From Gemmatimonadales bacterium (GTDB taxonomy: Bacteria; Gemmatimonadota; Gemmatimonadetes; Gemmatimonadales; GWC2-71-9): DNA of 64,000 nt. Shown piece after piece: positions 34,162 to 42,113 of this stretch (position 1 is the stretch's first letter; each line of letters opens with the position of its first letter). The DNA lies in assembly GCA_011772755.1 (NCBI GenBank), contig WVYX01000306.1, positions 25,389 to 89,388 of the forward strand, in the 5' to 3' direction. The position numbers and the translations under genes were made by a program. The notes under the pieces were generated by a model that was not told the DNA's origin, made no database searches, and was given only the letters and a program-made list of their open reading frames with translations.

Positions 34162-34605
34162 ATGCAGACGAGTGTCATCGGCCGCATCGCATTGTTCGGC
34201 CTGCCGGCACTGGTGGTCCTCCTGGCACCAACGCCGTCCGGTTCGGCTGAGCCATCGGAACGGATCATCCGCATTGAGGCTAGCAGTTTTGCCTACAAGC
34301 CCGCCCTGATTGCCGTCGCCCAGGGCGATCACATCACCATCGAATTGGTTGCCACCGATGTCGTGCACGGCCTGCACGTCGACGGCTACGATCTCTCCGT
34401 CACTGCCGATCCCGGGCAGACGCAGCGCCTCACTTTCGTCGCCGACCGACAAGGGACGTTCCGGATCCGCTGTTCCGTTCCGTGCGGTCCGCTGCATCCC
34501 TTCATGATTGGCAAGTTGAAGGTCGGCACCAACTGGCTGCTGTGGCGAGCGGTGGCGCTCGCGCTCCTGGCAGCCATGGCGGGAGTAGTAGGGTTTCGGC
34601 AGTGA
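34162..34605 (+). CDS. CuA-type cupredoxin membrane protein
   Basis: 147 residues. Signal/anchor, then a cupredoxin domain with IRIEASSFAYKPALIAVAQGDHITIELVATDVVHGLHVDGYD and the complete binuclear CuA loop CSVPCGPLHPFM (Cys-x3-Cys-x3-His-x2-Met), plus the upstream His in VVHG. A C-terminal membrane helix (LLWRAVALALLAAMAGVVGF) follows. CuA centres carry electrons in cytochrome oxidase subunit II and nitrous oxide reductase; this short stand-alone form is neither. Its stop overlaps the next GTG start. Confidence 0.88.
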   Translation: MQTSVIGRIALFGLPALVVLLAPTPSGSAEPSERIIRIEASSFAYKPALIAVAQGDHITIELVATDVVHGLHVDGYDLSVTADPGQTQRLTFVADRQGTFRIRCSVPCGPLHPFMIGKLKVGTNWLLWRAVALALLAAMAGVVGFRQ

Positions 34606-35966
34606 CACGCCGGGATCTCACGCATTTCCGGCTCATCAAGACCGTGCTGCACCGCCGGGGGCCGCAGTTCGCCCTGACCGCGCTCGCGCTTGGTGGGTTC
34701 GTACTGGCGATCGTGTCCGGCCTGGCCGGAACGCCGGTGGGCAGCCGCAACTTCGGGATCGTCGCGGTGTGGATCGCATGGTGGGCGGTGTTGATGCTCG
34801 TAGCGGTCCCGCTCTTCGGCCGCGGTTGGTGCAGTATCTGTCCGATCCCCGCCCCCGGAGATTGGCTGCAACGCGGTGCGCTCCTCCAACCGGCGACCCG
34901 TGGGCTTGGGCTGGGACGCCGCTGGCCCCGGGCGACGCGAAACATGTGGCTGCAGAACGCCGCGTTTGCCGTTCTCGCGCTCTTCAGCGTGGTCATCCTC
35001 ACGCAGCCCATCGTCACGGCAGTCGTGTTGCTGGCACTCCTCTTCCTGGCTGTTGGCGCTAGCCTGATTTTCGAGCGGCGCGCCTTCTGTCGCTACCTGT
35101 GTCCGGTCGGTGGGTTCGTCGGTCTGTATTCCCAACTGGCGCCCGTAGAGCTCCGAGTGAAGGACAGGGCCGTTTGCGCGGCGGACCGTCAAAAGAGCTG
35201 CTACACCGGGAACGCGGCAGGCTGCGGATGCCCCTGGCTGGTGTACCCCGGCGCACTGGAGAAGAACACCTACTGCGGTCTGTGTCTCGAGTGCCTGCGA
35301 ACCTGCCCGCACGACAACATTGCGGTGAACTGGCGCAGCGTGGGCGCAGACCTGTTGCAGCCGAGAGGCCGGAGACTGGACGAAGCGTTCAAAGCGCTCA
35401 TCATGCTCGGCAGCGCCATCGTGTATGCCGCGGTGATGCTGGGACCGTGGGGTACCCTGAAATCCGCCGCTTACAACATCGGGTCCGGAACCTGGCTGAT
35501 CTACGCGCTGGGCTTCCTTGCTTTCGTCTTCGTAGTGCTGCCAGGCGCGTTTCTTTTCACGGTGCACGCCGGGCGGAAGCTCGCCAGGTCAGCGGTCCCC
35601 CTCCGGAGGGCCTTCGTCCACTTCGCCTATGCCCTGATCCCTCTCGGCCTGGCTGCCTGGGTCGCGTTCACCCTCTCGTTCGTCTTCGCGAACCTTTCAT
35701 ATGTGTGGCCCGTGCTTTCCGACCCCATGGGCTGGGGCTGGGATCTGGTGGGAACTGCTGGAGACTCCTGGACCCCGTACCTCACCCAAGTGGTCCCCGC
35801 GCTACAGACCGGTGTGCTCCTGGGCGGATTGCTTTGGAGCGGCGTGACGGTCCGGCGCATCGCTCTGGAGGGGCGGTCACAGCACCCCGTCTTCCCGCTG
35901 ACCTTGCCGGTGATGGCATTCTGCCTGGTGATCACGCTGGGGTTGCTGGGACTCCTGGTGGGATGA
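34602..35966 (+). CDS. NapH/NosR-like polyferredoxin membrane protein
   Basis: 454 residues from the GTG at 34602 (GTGA overlap with the cupredoxin stop). Several helices, two CxxxCP motifs of the NosR/NapH type (GRGWCSICPIPAPG and RRAFCRYLCPVGGF), and a ferredoxin-like cluster CGLCLECLRTCPHDN; an extra Cys group (CYTGNAAGCGCPW) lies between. The C-terminal half is helical. NapH and NosR pass quinol electrons through Fe-S clusters to periplasmic reductases. Here the neighbours are CuA proteins, which are the likely acceptors. Confidence 0.88.
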   Translation: MTRRDLTHFRLIKTVLHRRGPQFALTALALGGFVLAIVSGLAGTPVGSRNFGIVAVWIAWWAVLMLVAVPLFGRGWCSICPIPAPGDWLQRGALLQPATRGLGLGRRWPRATRNMWLQNAAFAVLALFSVVILTQPIVTAVVLLALLFLAVGASLIFERRAFCRYLCPVGGFVGLYSQLAPVELRVKDRAVCAADRQKSCYTGNAAGCGCPWLVYPGALEKNTYCGLCLECLRTCPHDNIAVNWRSVGADLLQPRGRRLDEAFKALIMLGSAIVYAAVMLGPWGTLKSAAYNIGSGTWLIYALGFLAFVFVVLPGAFLFTVHAGRKLARSAVPLRRAFVHFAYALIPLGLAAWVAFTLSFVFANLSYVWPVLSDPMGWGWDLVGTAGDSWTPYLTQVVPALQTGVLLGGLLWSGVTVRRIALEGRSQHPVFPLTLPVMAFCLVITLGLLGLLVG

Positions 35967-36979
35967 ATCCGGAACGCACTGCCCGCGTGCTGGTGTTCGC
36001 GCTGGCCCTGGCGCTGCCACTCGGCGTGCTACTGACGCGATGGGCGGGGATCCCTCGGCAAGGCGGTGAATGGATTGAAATCCACGGCAGGATGTCAGAT
36101 GACGGCGGCTGGACGCCCGACGAGATCACCGTCGATGTGGGCGAGGTGCTGCATCTGCGGTTGACGTCCGATGACGTGGTGCACGGCTTTGCAATCGGTC
36201 AGAGCAACTTCGAGGCCGTGGACGTAATGCCGGGGGAGGTCACCCAGGCCACCGTCACTCTTGAGCAACCAGGCAGGTACGTCTTCTACTGCACACGCTG
36301 GTGTGGCGTGAACCATTGGCGCATGCGGGGGACCATCGACGTCCGCGGGGAGACCAGCGAACCGGATACGGCTATGTCTCCTCTCTACCAGTCACTCGGC
36401 ATTGACCTGGAGGCGCCCCATCCCGCCGACGTCGCCCCCCCCGACGACCCTCCGTCCTCACATCGAGGAGCGAATCTCGGCGTGCCCATTCCCGATCGCT
36501 TCTTGACGGCAGCGTACTATCGGGCCCACAGCCCGGGCGAGACGTGGCACTCCCTGCGCGCGGAGGCGGCGGCACACCAGCTGACAGACGAAGAAGTGTG
36601 GGACCTGGTCGCACTGGTGTGGGCGTCTAACGCGACCCCCTCCGCCATCGAAGAAGGCGGCCGGCTCTACGCCAGTAATTGCGCCGCTTGCCACGGGGAA
36701 CGCGGTGCCGGCGATGGCGTGATGGCGCGGGCGTTGGCGAACGGCGCCGCGGCCAGACTCGAAGATCGCGACCCGTCCCCGGCCAATTTTACCGACGCGG
36801 TGCAGATGCTCGGTGCCACTCCGGCGTTGTTGCAGGGAAAGATCATTCGGGGAGGCATGGGCACCGGTATGCCAAACTGGGGACCGATCTTAACCGACGC
36901 CGAGACCTGGGCGCTGGTTGCTTATCTGTGGAGGTTTCAGTTCGGACCAGCAAACACCGGGCCCGATACAGCAAGATAG
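35963..36979 (+). CDS. CuA-cupredoxin / cytochrome c fusion protein
   Basis: 338 residues from the ATG at 35963, which overlaps the upstream stop as ATGA. N-terminal anchor, CuA domain (VLHLRLTSDDVVHGFAIGQSNF and CTRWCGVNHWRM), a linker, and a class I cytochrome c domain with NCAACHGERGAGDGV and an axial-Met segment GGMGTGMPNWG. The layout is like cytochrome oxidase subunit II of the caa3 type but without the two-helix hairpin and with no catalytic subunit nearby. It probably receives electrons from the polyferredoxin protein and passes them outward. Confidence 0.9.
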   Translation: MNPERTARVLVFALALALPLGVLLTRWAGIPRQGGEWIEIHGRMSDDGGWTPDEITVDVGEVLHLRLTSDDVVHGFAIGQSNFEAVDVMPGEVTQATVTLEQPGRYVFYCTRWCGVNHWRMRGTIDVRGETSEPDTAMSPLYQSLGIDLEAPHPADVAPPDDPPSSHRGANLGVPIPDRFLTAAYYRAHSPGETWHSLRAEAAAHQLTDEEVWDLVALVWASNATPSAIEEGGRLYASNCAACHGERGAGDGVMARALANGAAARLEDRDPSPANFTDAVQMLGATPALLQGKIIRGGMGTGMPNWGPILTDAETWALVAYLWRFQFGPANTGPDTAR

Positions 36980-37039
36980 CCTGTGTGGGCGCCGCAGACC
37001 GCCCGATCACCCGTTGCGCACCCCCACAGGTGACTATCC

Positions 37040-37495
37040 TCAGCTCGCCTTACTCACGACGATCTGGTCCCCTCGAGGGTTGACAACGTAGGGTTCCAGC
37101 GGCCTGGGGGGAGGGCCGCCCACATTTATCCCGTTCAGGTCGAAGTGCCCGTTGTGACATGCGCACCAGATGTGACCGAGATCGGCACGGTACTGGACGA
37201 TGCAACCGAGGTGGGTGCAGACCGCCGAGAAGGCTCGCAGTTCTCCCGACGGTGTCCGGATCAGGATCCCGGGCCGGCTACCGAACTTGAAGAGCTGTCC
37301 AGTGTTCGGCGCCACCTCCTGGGGTTTGAGCGAGAGCGTTACTGCCGCCGCTGTGGATTCCCCGGCTCCGGGCGGAATCACGTACCGGATCGCCGGGTAC
37401 AGCGCCGCAAGGACGAGCCCGCCAACGCTGGTCCCAAGCAAGCGATTGAGGAATCCCCTGCGTGAACGATTGCTACCTCGCGGCTGCTCGGCCAC
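37040..37495 (-). CDS. Rieske 2Fe-2S protein with Tat signal
   Basis: 151 residues from the second of two adjacent GTG codons; GGAGGGAGG lies six bases upstream. A twin-arginine signal (NRSRRGFLNRLLGTSVGGLVLAALYP) precedes the Rieske domain with CTHLGCIVQY and CACHNGHFDLNG. The insertion before the second motif and the PPPRPLEPY turn are normal. Exported folded by Tat and anchored in the membrane. It converges on the CuA-cytochrome gene, suggesting a role in the same electron chain; no cytochrome b gene is present. Confidence 0.9.
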   Translation of the reverse strand: MAEQPRGSNRSRRGFLNRLLGTSVGGLVLAALYPAIRYVIPPGAGESTAAAVTLSLKPQEVAPNTGQLFKFGSRPGILIRTPSGELRAFSAVCTHLGCIVQYRADLGHIWCACHNGHFDLNGINVGGPPPRPLEPYVVNPRGDQIVVSKAS

Positions 37496-37846
37496 CACGA
37501 ACCTCCCTCCTGTACCCGCGGCCGCGGTCAGCCAGTGGCGTTTGCTGGGACTGGTGTTTCGCCTCCGCAGCTCGACTGAGCTCGAGGGGCGACCTCGATC
37601 CGGCGCGCCCCTCGGGCTGCGAGGTGGCTGGATGCCGCGGCGCGGCTCCAAGAGCCCAGTGACGCAGCATTCGTGCCGGCGGAAGGGCAGCTTTTCGCTG
37701 GGCAGTGGCGTGGGGCTAGTGGATGAGCGGGCGGCGAGAGGTGGGTGCTCTCACCCTGTGACTGGGGCCGGTGCCGCACGACTGCCCAAGCTGTGGCTCG
37801 CTCCGGGCGAGGTCCGCCGGGGGGACGACGACAGCACCGGGCGGCT
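37496..37846. other. Intergenic region, nothing recognised
   Basis: 351 bases between the Rieske start and the end of the NtrC-type regulator gene, both on the minus strand. Expected to contain the Rieske promoter. No specific site seen. Confidence 0.4.
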
Positions 37847-39226
37847 TCAGGACCGCTCGCCTGTGAGCTCGTACTTCTCTAGCCGGTAGCGCAAGGTATC
37901 CCGTGTCAGTCCGAGCAGGGCCGCAGCGCGCGTCTTGTTACCCTGCGTCTGTTGCAGCGCCTGCCCGATCAGGTCCTTCTCGAGCCGCTCGAGATCCACA
38001 CCGCCGGGCGGCAACTTGTAGCCGGGAAAGAGATCGGCCGCTCGGCTCCCTAGTCGCAGCTCATCAGGCAAGTGCTCCGGCAAGATGACGGAACTCTCCT
38101 CCAGAATTACAGCACGTTCGACCACATTACGCAGCTCCCGCACGTTGCCCGGCCAGGCGTACCGCTCGAGCATTCGCAGCGCCTCTTTGGAAATCGTCCG
38201 CGCGGGCCGCCGCATGGTCGTCGTCATCTTCTCCAGGAAAAACTTCGCGAGAGGGTCAACATCCTCGGACCGCTCCCGTAGCGGCGGGATGACGATCGGT
38301 ACCACGTTCAAGCGATAGAACAGGTCACGCCGGAACGAGCCATCGCGAACCGCCGCGTCCAGGTCACGATTAGTAGAGGCCACAATCCGAACATCCACAC
38401 TGATATCGCGCACACCACCTACGCGCTTGAATGTCCGCGTCTCAATGAAGCGGAGCAGCTTGGCTTGGGCGCCGGCCGGCAGATCCCCGATCTCGTCCAA
38501 CAGCACTGTTCCCCGATCGGCCAGTTCCAGGAGCCCTTGCTTGCGCTCCCGCGCATCCGTGAACGCCCCTTTCTCGTGACCGAAGAGCTCCGACTCGAGG
38601 AGTGTCTCGGGCAGCGCTGTACAGTTGATCTCCAGAAAAGGAGAGTCCGCCCTAGCGCTCCGGGCGTGGATGGCACGCGCGACGACCTCTTTCCCCGCAC
38701 CACTCTCACCACGCAAGAGCACCGTCGTACCCTCGCTGGCGGCAACCTTGCCAACCAGCTCCACGACTCGCTGCATTGCCCCGGAGCGCCCCACGATCGC
38801 CACGCCGGCGAACTGCCAACCGGCCTGCCGCCGCAGCGCCGATACCGTGCGTTTGAGAGCGCGCGCCTCGAGACCCTTCTCGAGAGTGATGAGCAAGTCC
38901 TCCAGCTTCGGTGGCTTTTCGAGGAAATGGTACGCCCCGAGTTTCACGGCCTCGACAGCCTTGGTGATGTCACCGTGGGCGGTGAGCATCATTGCCACCA
39001 AACGCTCATCGGTCTCGAGGAATTCTCGGAGGAGATCCATGCCATTCCCATCCGGTAGCTTGAGATCCAAGAGTGCTGCGTCCGGGGGTGAGTCCTGGAA
39101 GGTCTCGCGCGCCGACTGGGCGTCTTCCGCCAGCAGCACCTCATAGCCGGCATCGCCGAGGTGCGCCTCCAGCCACACGCGAATCAATTTCTCGTCGTCG
39201 ACAACCAGGACAATCGGTTTAGCCAC
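37847..39226 (-). CDS. NtrC-type sigma-54-dependent response regulator
   Basis: 459 residues. Receiver (VVDDEKLIR, phospho-Asp in ALLDLKLPD, MLTAHG, EKPPKLEDL), then an AAA+ domain with Walker A GESGAGKE, sigma-54 contact loop EKGAFTDA, Walker B LLDEIGDLP and RLNVVPIVIPPLRER, then a Fis-type helix-turn-helix (NKTRAAALLGLTRDTLRYRLEKYEL). The loop has Asp where GAFTGA has Gly. It overlaps the kinase gene by eight bases. Sigma-54-type promoters lie beyond the kinase (41116) and before the efflux operon (44991). Confidence 0.93.
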   Translation of the reverse strand: MAKPIVLVVDDEKLIRVWLEAHLGDAGYEVLLAEDAQSARETFQDSPPDAALLDLKLPDGNGMDLLREFLETDERLVAMMLTAHGDITKAVEAVKLGAYHFLEKPPKLEDLLITLEKGLEARALKRTVSALRRQAGWQFAGVAIVGRSGAMQRVVELVGKVAASEGTTVLLRGESGAGKEVVARAIHARSARADSPFLEINCTALPETLLESELFGHEKGAFTDARERKQGLLELADRGTVLLDEIGDLPAGAQAKLLRFIETRTFKRVGGVRDISVDVRIVASTNRDLDAAVRDGSFRRDLFYRLNVVPIVIPPLRERSEDVDPLAKFFLEKMTTTMRRPARTISKEALRMLERYAWPGNVRELRNVVERAVILEESSVILPEHLPDELRLGSRAADLFPGYKLPPGGVDLERLEKDLIGQALQQTQGNKTRAAALLGLTRDTLRYRLEKYELTGERS

Positions 39227-41012
39227 TTGTCACATCCTCCTCGCTCACGAGCGGCAGCGCAACGATGAACGTCGCGCCACCGCCCGGCGTGTCTTCCAAC
39301 CAGAGCCGGCCAGCGTGCCGCTCGACAATCTGGCTGGAGATGGGCAGCCCGAGACCTGTCCCCTGATGCTTCGTCGTGTAGAACGGTCGAAAGATGTCGG
39401 CCCGAATACCGGAGGGTACGCCCGATCCGGTATCCCGCACGCCGATCCACACGTCCGGCGGGTGGCGCGCGACCCAGACCGTCAGCTGCCCACCTTCCCC
39501 CATCGCGTCACTGCCGTTCAACATGAGGTTGACCAGCACCTGTACCATCAGCTCAGGATCGACCCGCACCACCGACTCCACCTCCGACAGTTCGAGCGCG
39601 AGCTTGACCCCTGCGGATCTCGCTTGCGGCTCCACGATGCGCGCGGCCCGCTCGACCAGGCTGTTGGGGTCAACCGGCACTTCGCGCAGCTCGGGGGGGC
39701 GGGCATAGCGCAACAGTTGGGTAGTGGTAGCCTCGATGCGCCGCAGCTGCTCCTGCGCCTCTTCGAGGAGCGGGCGTGCCGCGTCAGGCGACGCCAGGTC
39801 CTTGAGCGCGAGCTCGAGCGCGCCCAGGACACCCGTCAGCGGGTTACGGATTTCGTGCGCGATGCCGCTGGCCAACTCACCCACCGTCGCCAGCTGCTGC
39901 GCCCGCTCCATTTCTTGATCGTGGAGTCGCACGATCTCGGCACGGGAATCCCGCAAATCGTCCGCCATCTCGTTGAAGGCATCGACCAGCAGGCCCACCT
40001 CTTCGGCACCGGAACCCCGGATAGGACGGTAGGCTTCACCTCGGCCGAACCGGCGCGCCGCCGCCGCGAGCTCGCCGAGGGGCGTGCTGATGGAACGCGC
40101 AACCAGAATGCCGGTCACGGCGATCAGCAGGGCCAACATCGTGGCAGCGAGAAGGGCGGCATTCCTGAACCCCGCTAGTGGCGCCAGGGCGGATTCCAGC
40201 GGCAGCCCGGCTGCGAAAACCCAGTCAGTGTCAGCCACCCGACTAGTCACCACCAGCGACGGCGTACCGGCAATCTCCCGTTGTCCGACAGTCACTGCAT
40301 CGGCCTCGGCACGACCAAAGGCCGTCGCGAAATCCCGCGCGGTGTGTTCATGAGCGACGAGAATCGGGCGACCCGCTTCGCTCAGGAGCGCCGACTCGAC
40401 GTCGCCCATCAAGTGCGTGGGCACCGAAAACAGGCGACTGAAATCCTCAGAGCGCACGTGTCCCTCGAGCCACGGCGCGCCAGGTCGTTCGTCGAGTGGC
40501 ACGGCGATCATGTACGCCACGGCCTCCTCGCCGCGCCAGTGCACCATCACGTTCCGCTCTGTCCACGCAGCGGCGGGTGCTTGCTGCGGCCAATCTGGCG
40601 CGGTATTGCGCAGCTGGACGCTTGCCAGGACGCGACCGCCATCGGTGACCAGACGTAGCCCATCGAACACACCGTCCTCCGGCAGACTCTGCTCCAGGAG
40701 CCGCGCCAGGCCGGCAGGTGGCAGCGACCCGAACAGGTCGATACTCGCCAGTTGACCGGTAATGGTGCGCAGAAGCAGACGCTGGCGCCTGAGCTCGGTG
40801 GACAAATGAACAGCCTGCTGCCGCCCGAGCTCCCGCAACGCGCCTTCCGCCTGCCTGGTGATGATGCTGCGACTCACCATGTAACCGATCGTGATGGCGG
40901 CCGCGAGGGGAATCGCCCCAAAGGCCAACAGGAGCACTAGAAGCTGGGTGCCGAGGCGCAGCCGTGGATGCCGAGGGCTCATGGTCAGTCTGGGCAGCCC
41001 ATGCCGGGGCAT
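39219..41012 (-). CDS. Membrane sensor histidine kinase, partner of the NtrC-type regulator
   Basis: 597 residues (587 if the Met at 40982 is used; neither has an ideal ribosome site). Helix near residues 25-50, a periplasmic sensor of about 230 residues, second helix (AALLAATMLALLIAVTGILVA), HAMP (RSISTPLGELAAAARRFGRG), HisKA with phospho-His in ELASGIAHEIRNPLTG, and ATPase motifs NLMLNGSDAM, VRDTGSGVP and GTGLGLPIS. The ligand is not evident; the genomic targets suggest envelope metal or stress. Confidence 0.92.
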   Translation of the reverse strand: MPRHGLPRLTMSPRHPRLRLGTQLLVLLLAFGAIPLAAAITIGYMVSRSIITRQAEGALRELGRQQAVHLSTELRRQRLLLRTITGQLASIDLFGSLPPAGLARLLEQSLPEDGVFDGLRLVTDGGRVLASVQLRNTAPDWPQQAPAAAWTERNVMVHWRGEEAVAYMIAVPLDERPGAPWLEGHVRSEDFSRLFSVPTHLMGDVESALLSEAGRPILVAHEHTARDFATAFGRAEADAVTVGQREIAGTPSLVVTSRVADTDWVFAAGLPLESALAPLAGFRNAALLAATMLALLIAVTGILVARSISTPLGELAAAARRFGRGEAYRPIRGSGAEEVGLLVDAFNEMADDLRDSRAEIVRLHDQEMERAQQLATVGELASGIAHEIRNPLTGVLGALELALKDLASPDAARPLLEEAQEQLRRIEATTTQLLRYARPPELREVPVDPNSLVERAARIVEPQARSAGVKLALELSEVESVVRVDPELMVQVLVNLMLNGSDAMGEGGQLTVWVARHPPDVWIGVRDTGSGVPSGIRADIFRPFYTTKHQGTGLGLPISSQIVERHAGRLWLEDTPGGGATFIVALPLVSEEDVTSG

Positions 41013-41115
41013 CTCCCCCAGCGGTTGGGCGAATTCGCGTGCAGCACCCGTCGGTCCCCGCTCAGGCCACGTTCGGTAACTGCTTGTAACACTTGCACCT
41101 GGATCATTGTGGCTC

Positions 41116-41132
41116 GTGGCTTCGAAGTTGCA
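41116..41132 (+). promoter_or_regulatory. Sigma-54-type promoter upstream of the Spy-like gene
   Basis: TGGC-N7-TTGC (41117-41120 and 41128-41131) with exact GG-N10-GC spacing, as in -24/-12 promoters. It lies 91 bases before the Spy-like start and next to a sigma-54 activator operon. CTTGCAC (near 41091) and GTGCAAG (41149-41155) flank it as a wide inverted repeat that could be an activator site. Confidence 0.65.
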
Positions 41133-41222
41133 ATCGGTTGGTCAAAAAGTGCAAGCCCCGGGCCCGGAGTGACGCGTCGAGAGCCAAACTCAGGACCCGG
41201 GCAATCCGAAGGGGAGAACACA

Positions 41223-41786
41223 ATGAAATGTCACAAGATCAGACGCCGTGTGGGGCAGCTCGGCACGCTCGCCGCACTGGTCCTCTTCCCGCTCGCAGCC
41301 AGGGCGCAGGAGCAGGCGGACAGTGCCGCCCCCGCCGCGTCACCACCATGCGCAATGGGGCGGATGATGCAGTCGGGCATGATGTCCGGCGGCATGATGG
41401 GTCCCGGGATGACGATGGGGATGCCCGCGGGGAGCGTGATCATGCGGGCGATGCGGTTCCACCCTGCTCATCTCGTGGCCCTACAGGAGCAACTCGCCCT
41501 CACGCCGGAGCAGGTTGCGCAGCTGGAGGCACTGCCCAGTGCACACCGACAGGGACACCAGGAGAAGCCGGTCACCTCAGGCGCCGAGCTGAGGAACCTG
41601 GAGGATGCATTCCGTACCGAGCGGCCCGATACGGCAGCGGTCCGAGTGGCTGCCGAACGGCTGTTTCAGCAGCACGCAGCGTGGCATGCGCAAATGCTGG
41701 CCGATGCCGCAGCAGCACGAGGAGTCCTCTCAGAGGAACAGCGGGACAAGGTCCCGGCGATGTCCTGCGGCATGGAGCGGATGTAG
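41223..41786 (+). CDS. Met-rich periplasmic Spy/CpxP-like protein
   Basis: 187 residues from the ATG at 41223, with GGGGAG upstream. Signal peptide ends AARAQ. A Met-rich low-complexity stretch (MGRMMQSGMMSGGMMGPGMT) resembling copper-binding segments is followed by a helical region with the LTPEQVAQLEAL motif of Spy/CpxP/ZraP proteins and a second LSEEQRDKV copy near the end. Such proteins are periplasmic chaperones or metal buffers induced by envelope stress. The sigma-54-type promoter and adjacent NtrC/kinase pair suggest ZraP/ZraSR-like regulation. Confidence 0.82.
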   Translation: MKCHKIRRRVGQLGTLAALVLFPLAARAQEQADSAAPAASPPCAMGRMMQSGMMSGGMMGPGMTMGMPAGSVIMRAMRFHPAHLVALQEQLALTPEQVAQLEALPSAHRQGHQEKPVTSGAELRNLEDAFRTERPDTAAVRVAAERLFQQHAAWHAQMLADAAAARGVLSEEQRDKVPAMSCGMERM

Positions 41787-42113
41787 GGTCCTCGGGGACG
41801 GCACCCCATGTCGAGCAGAGCCGACGACCCCGACTCTCAGCAGCATCATCGGGGTGAACGCCGGGTCCCGACCCGGCCCTAACGGCGGGACACGACCCGG
41901 CTGTCCACCCATACCACCTGACACGGCTGCAGCCGGGCCTGCGATGGCGACGGGGCATCTGCCCCGTTCGGCCGGTGAGATCCAGCAACGAGGGGCAGGA
42001 AGCCTGATGCGACGAGCCGGGCAAACACCCATTCCACCTGCCTATCCAGCCTGGTTCACCCCGGTGGCCCGGGCTTTGCACACGTGGGCTAGAGACACCG
42101 AACGAGACGGGCA
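41787..42113. other. Intergenic region with a short inverted repeat
   Basis: 327 bases between the Spy-like and ATPase-like genes. An inverted repeat with 8-base arms (ACGGGGCA and TGCCCCGT, 41950-41967) and a 2-base spacer could be a protein-binding site. No terminator with U-tract and no credible gene. Confidence 0.45.

Noticed and set aside
35099..35962. Upstream extension of the CuA-cytochrome frame to 626 codons
   Set aside because: It overlaps the polyferredoxin gene in another frame; the ATG at 35963 with ATGA overlap and membrane start is the natural one.
37847..39226. GAFTDA in place of GAFTGA taken as loss of sigma-54 contact
   Set aside because: Asp at this position occurs in some functional members, and sigma-54-type promoters lie nearby.
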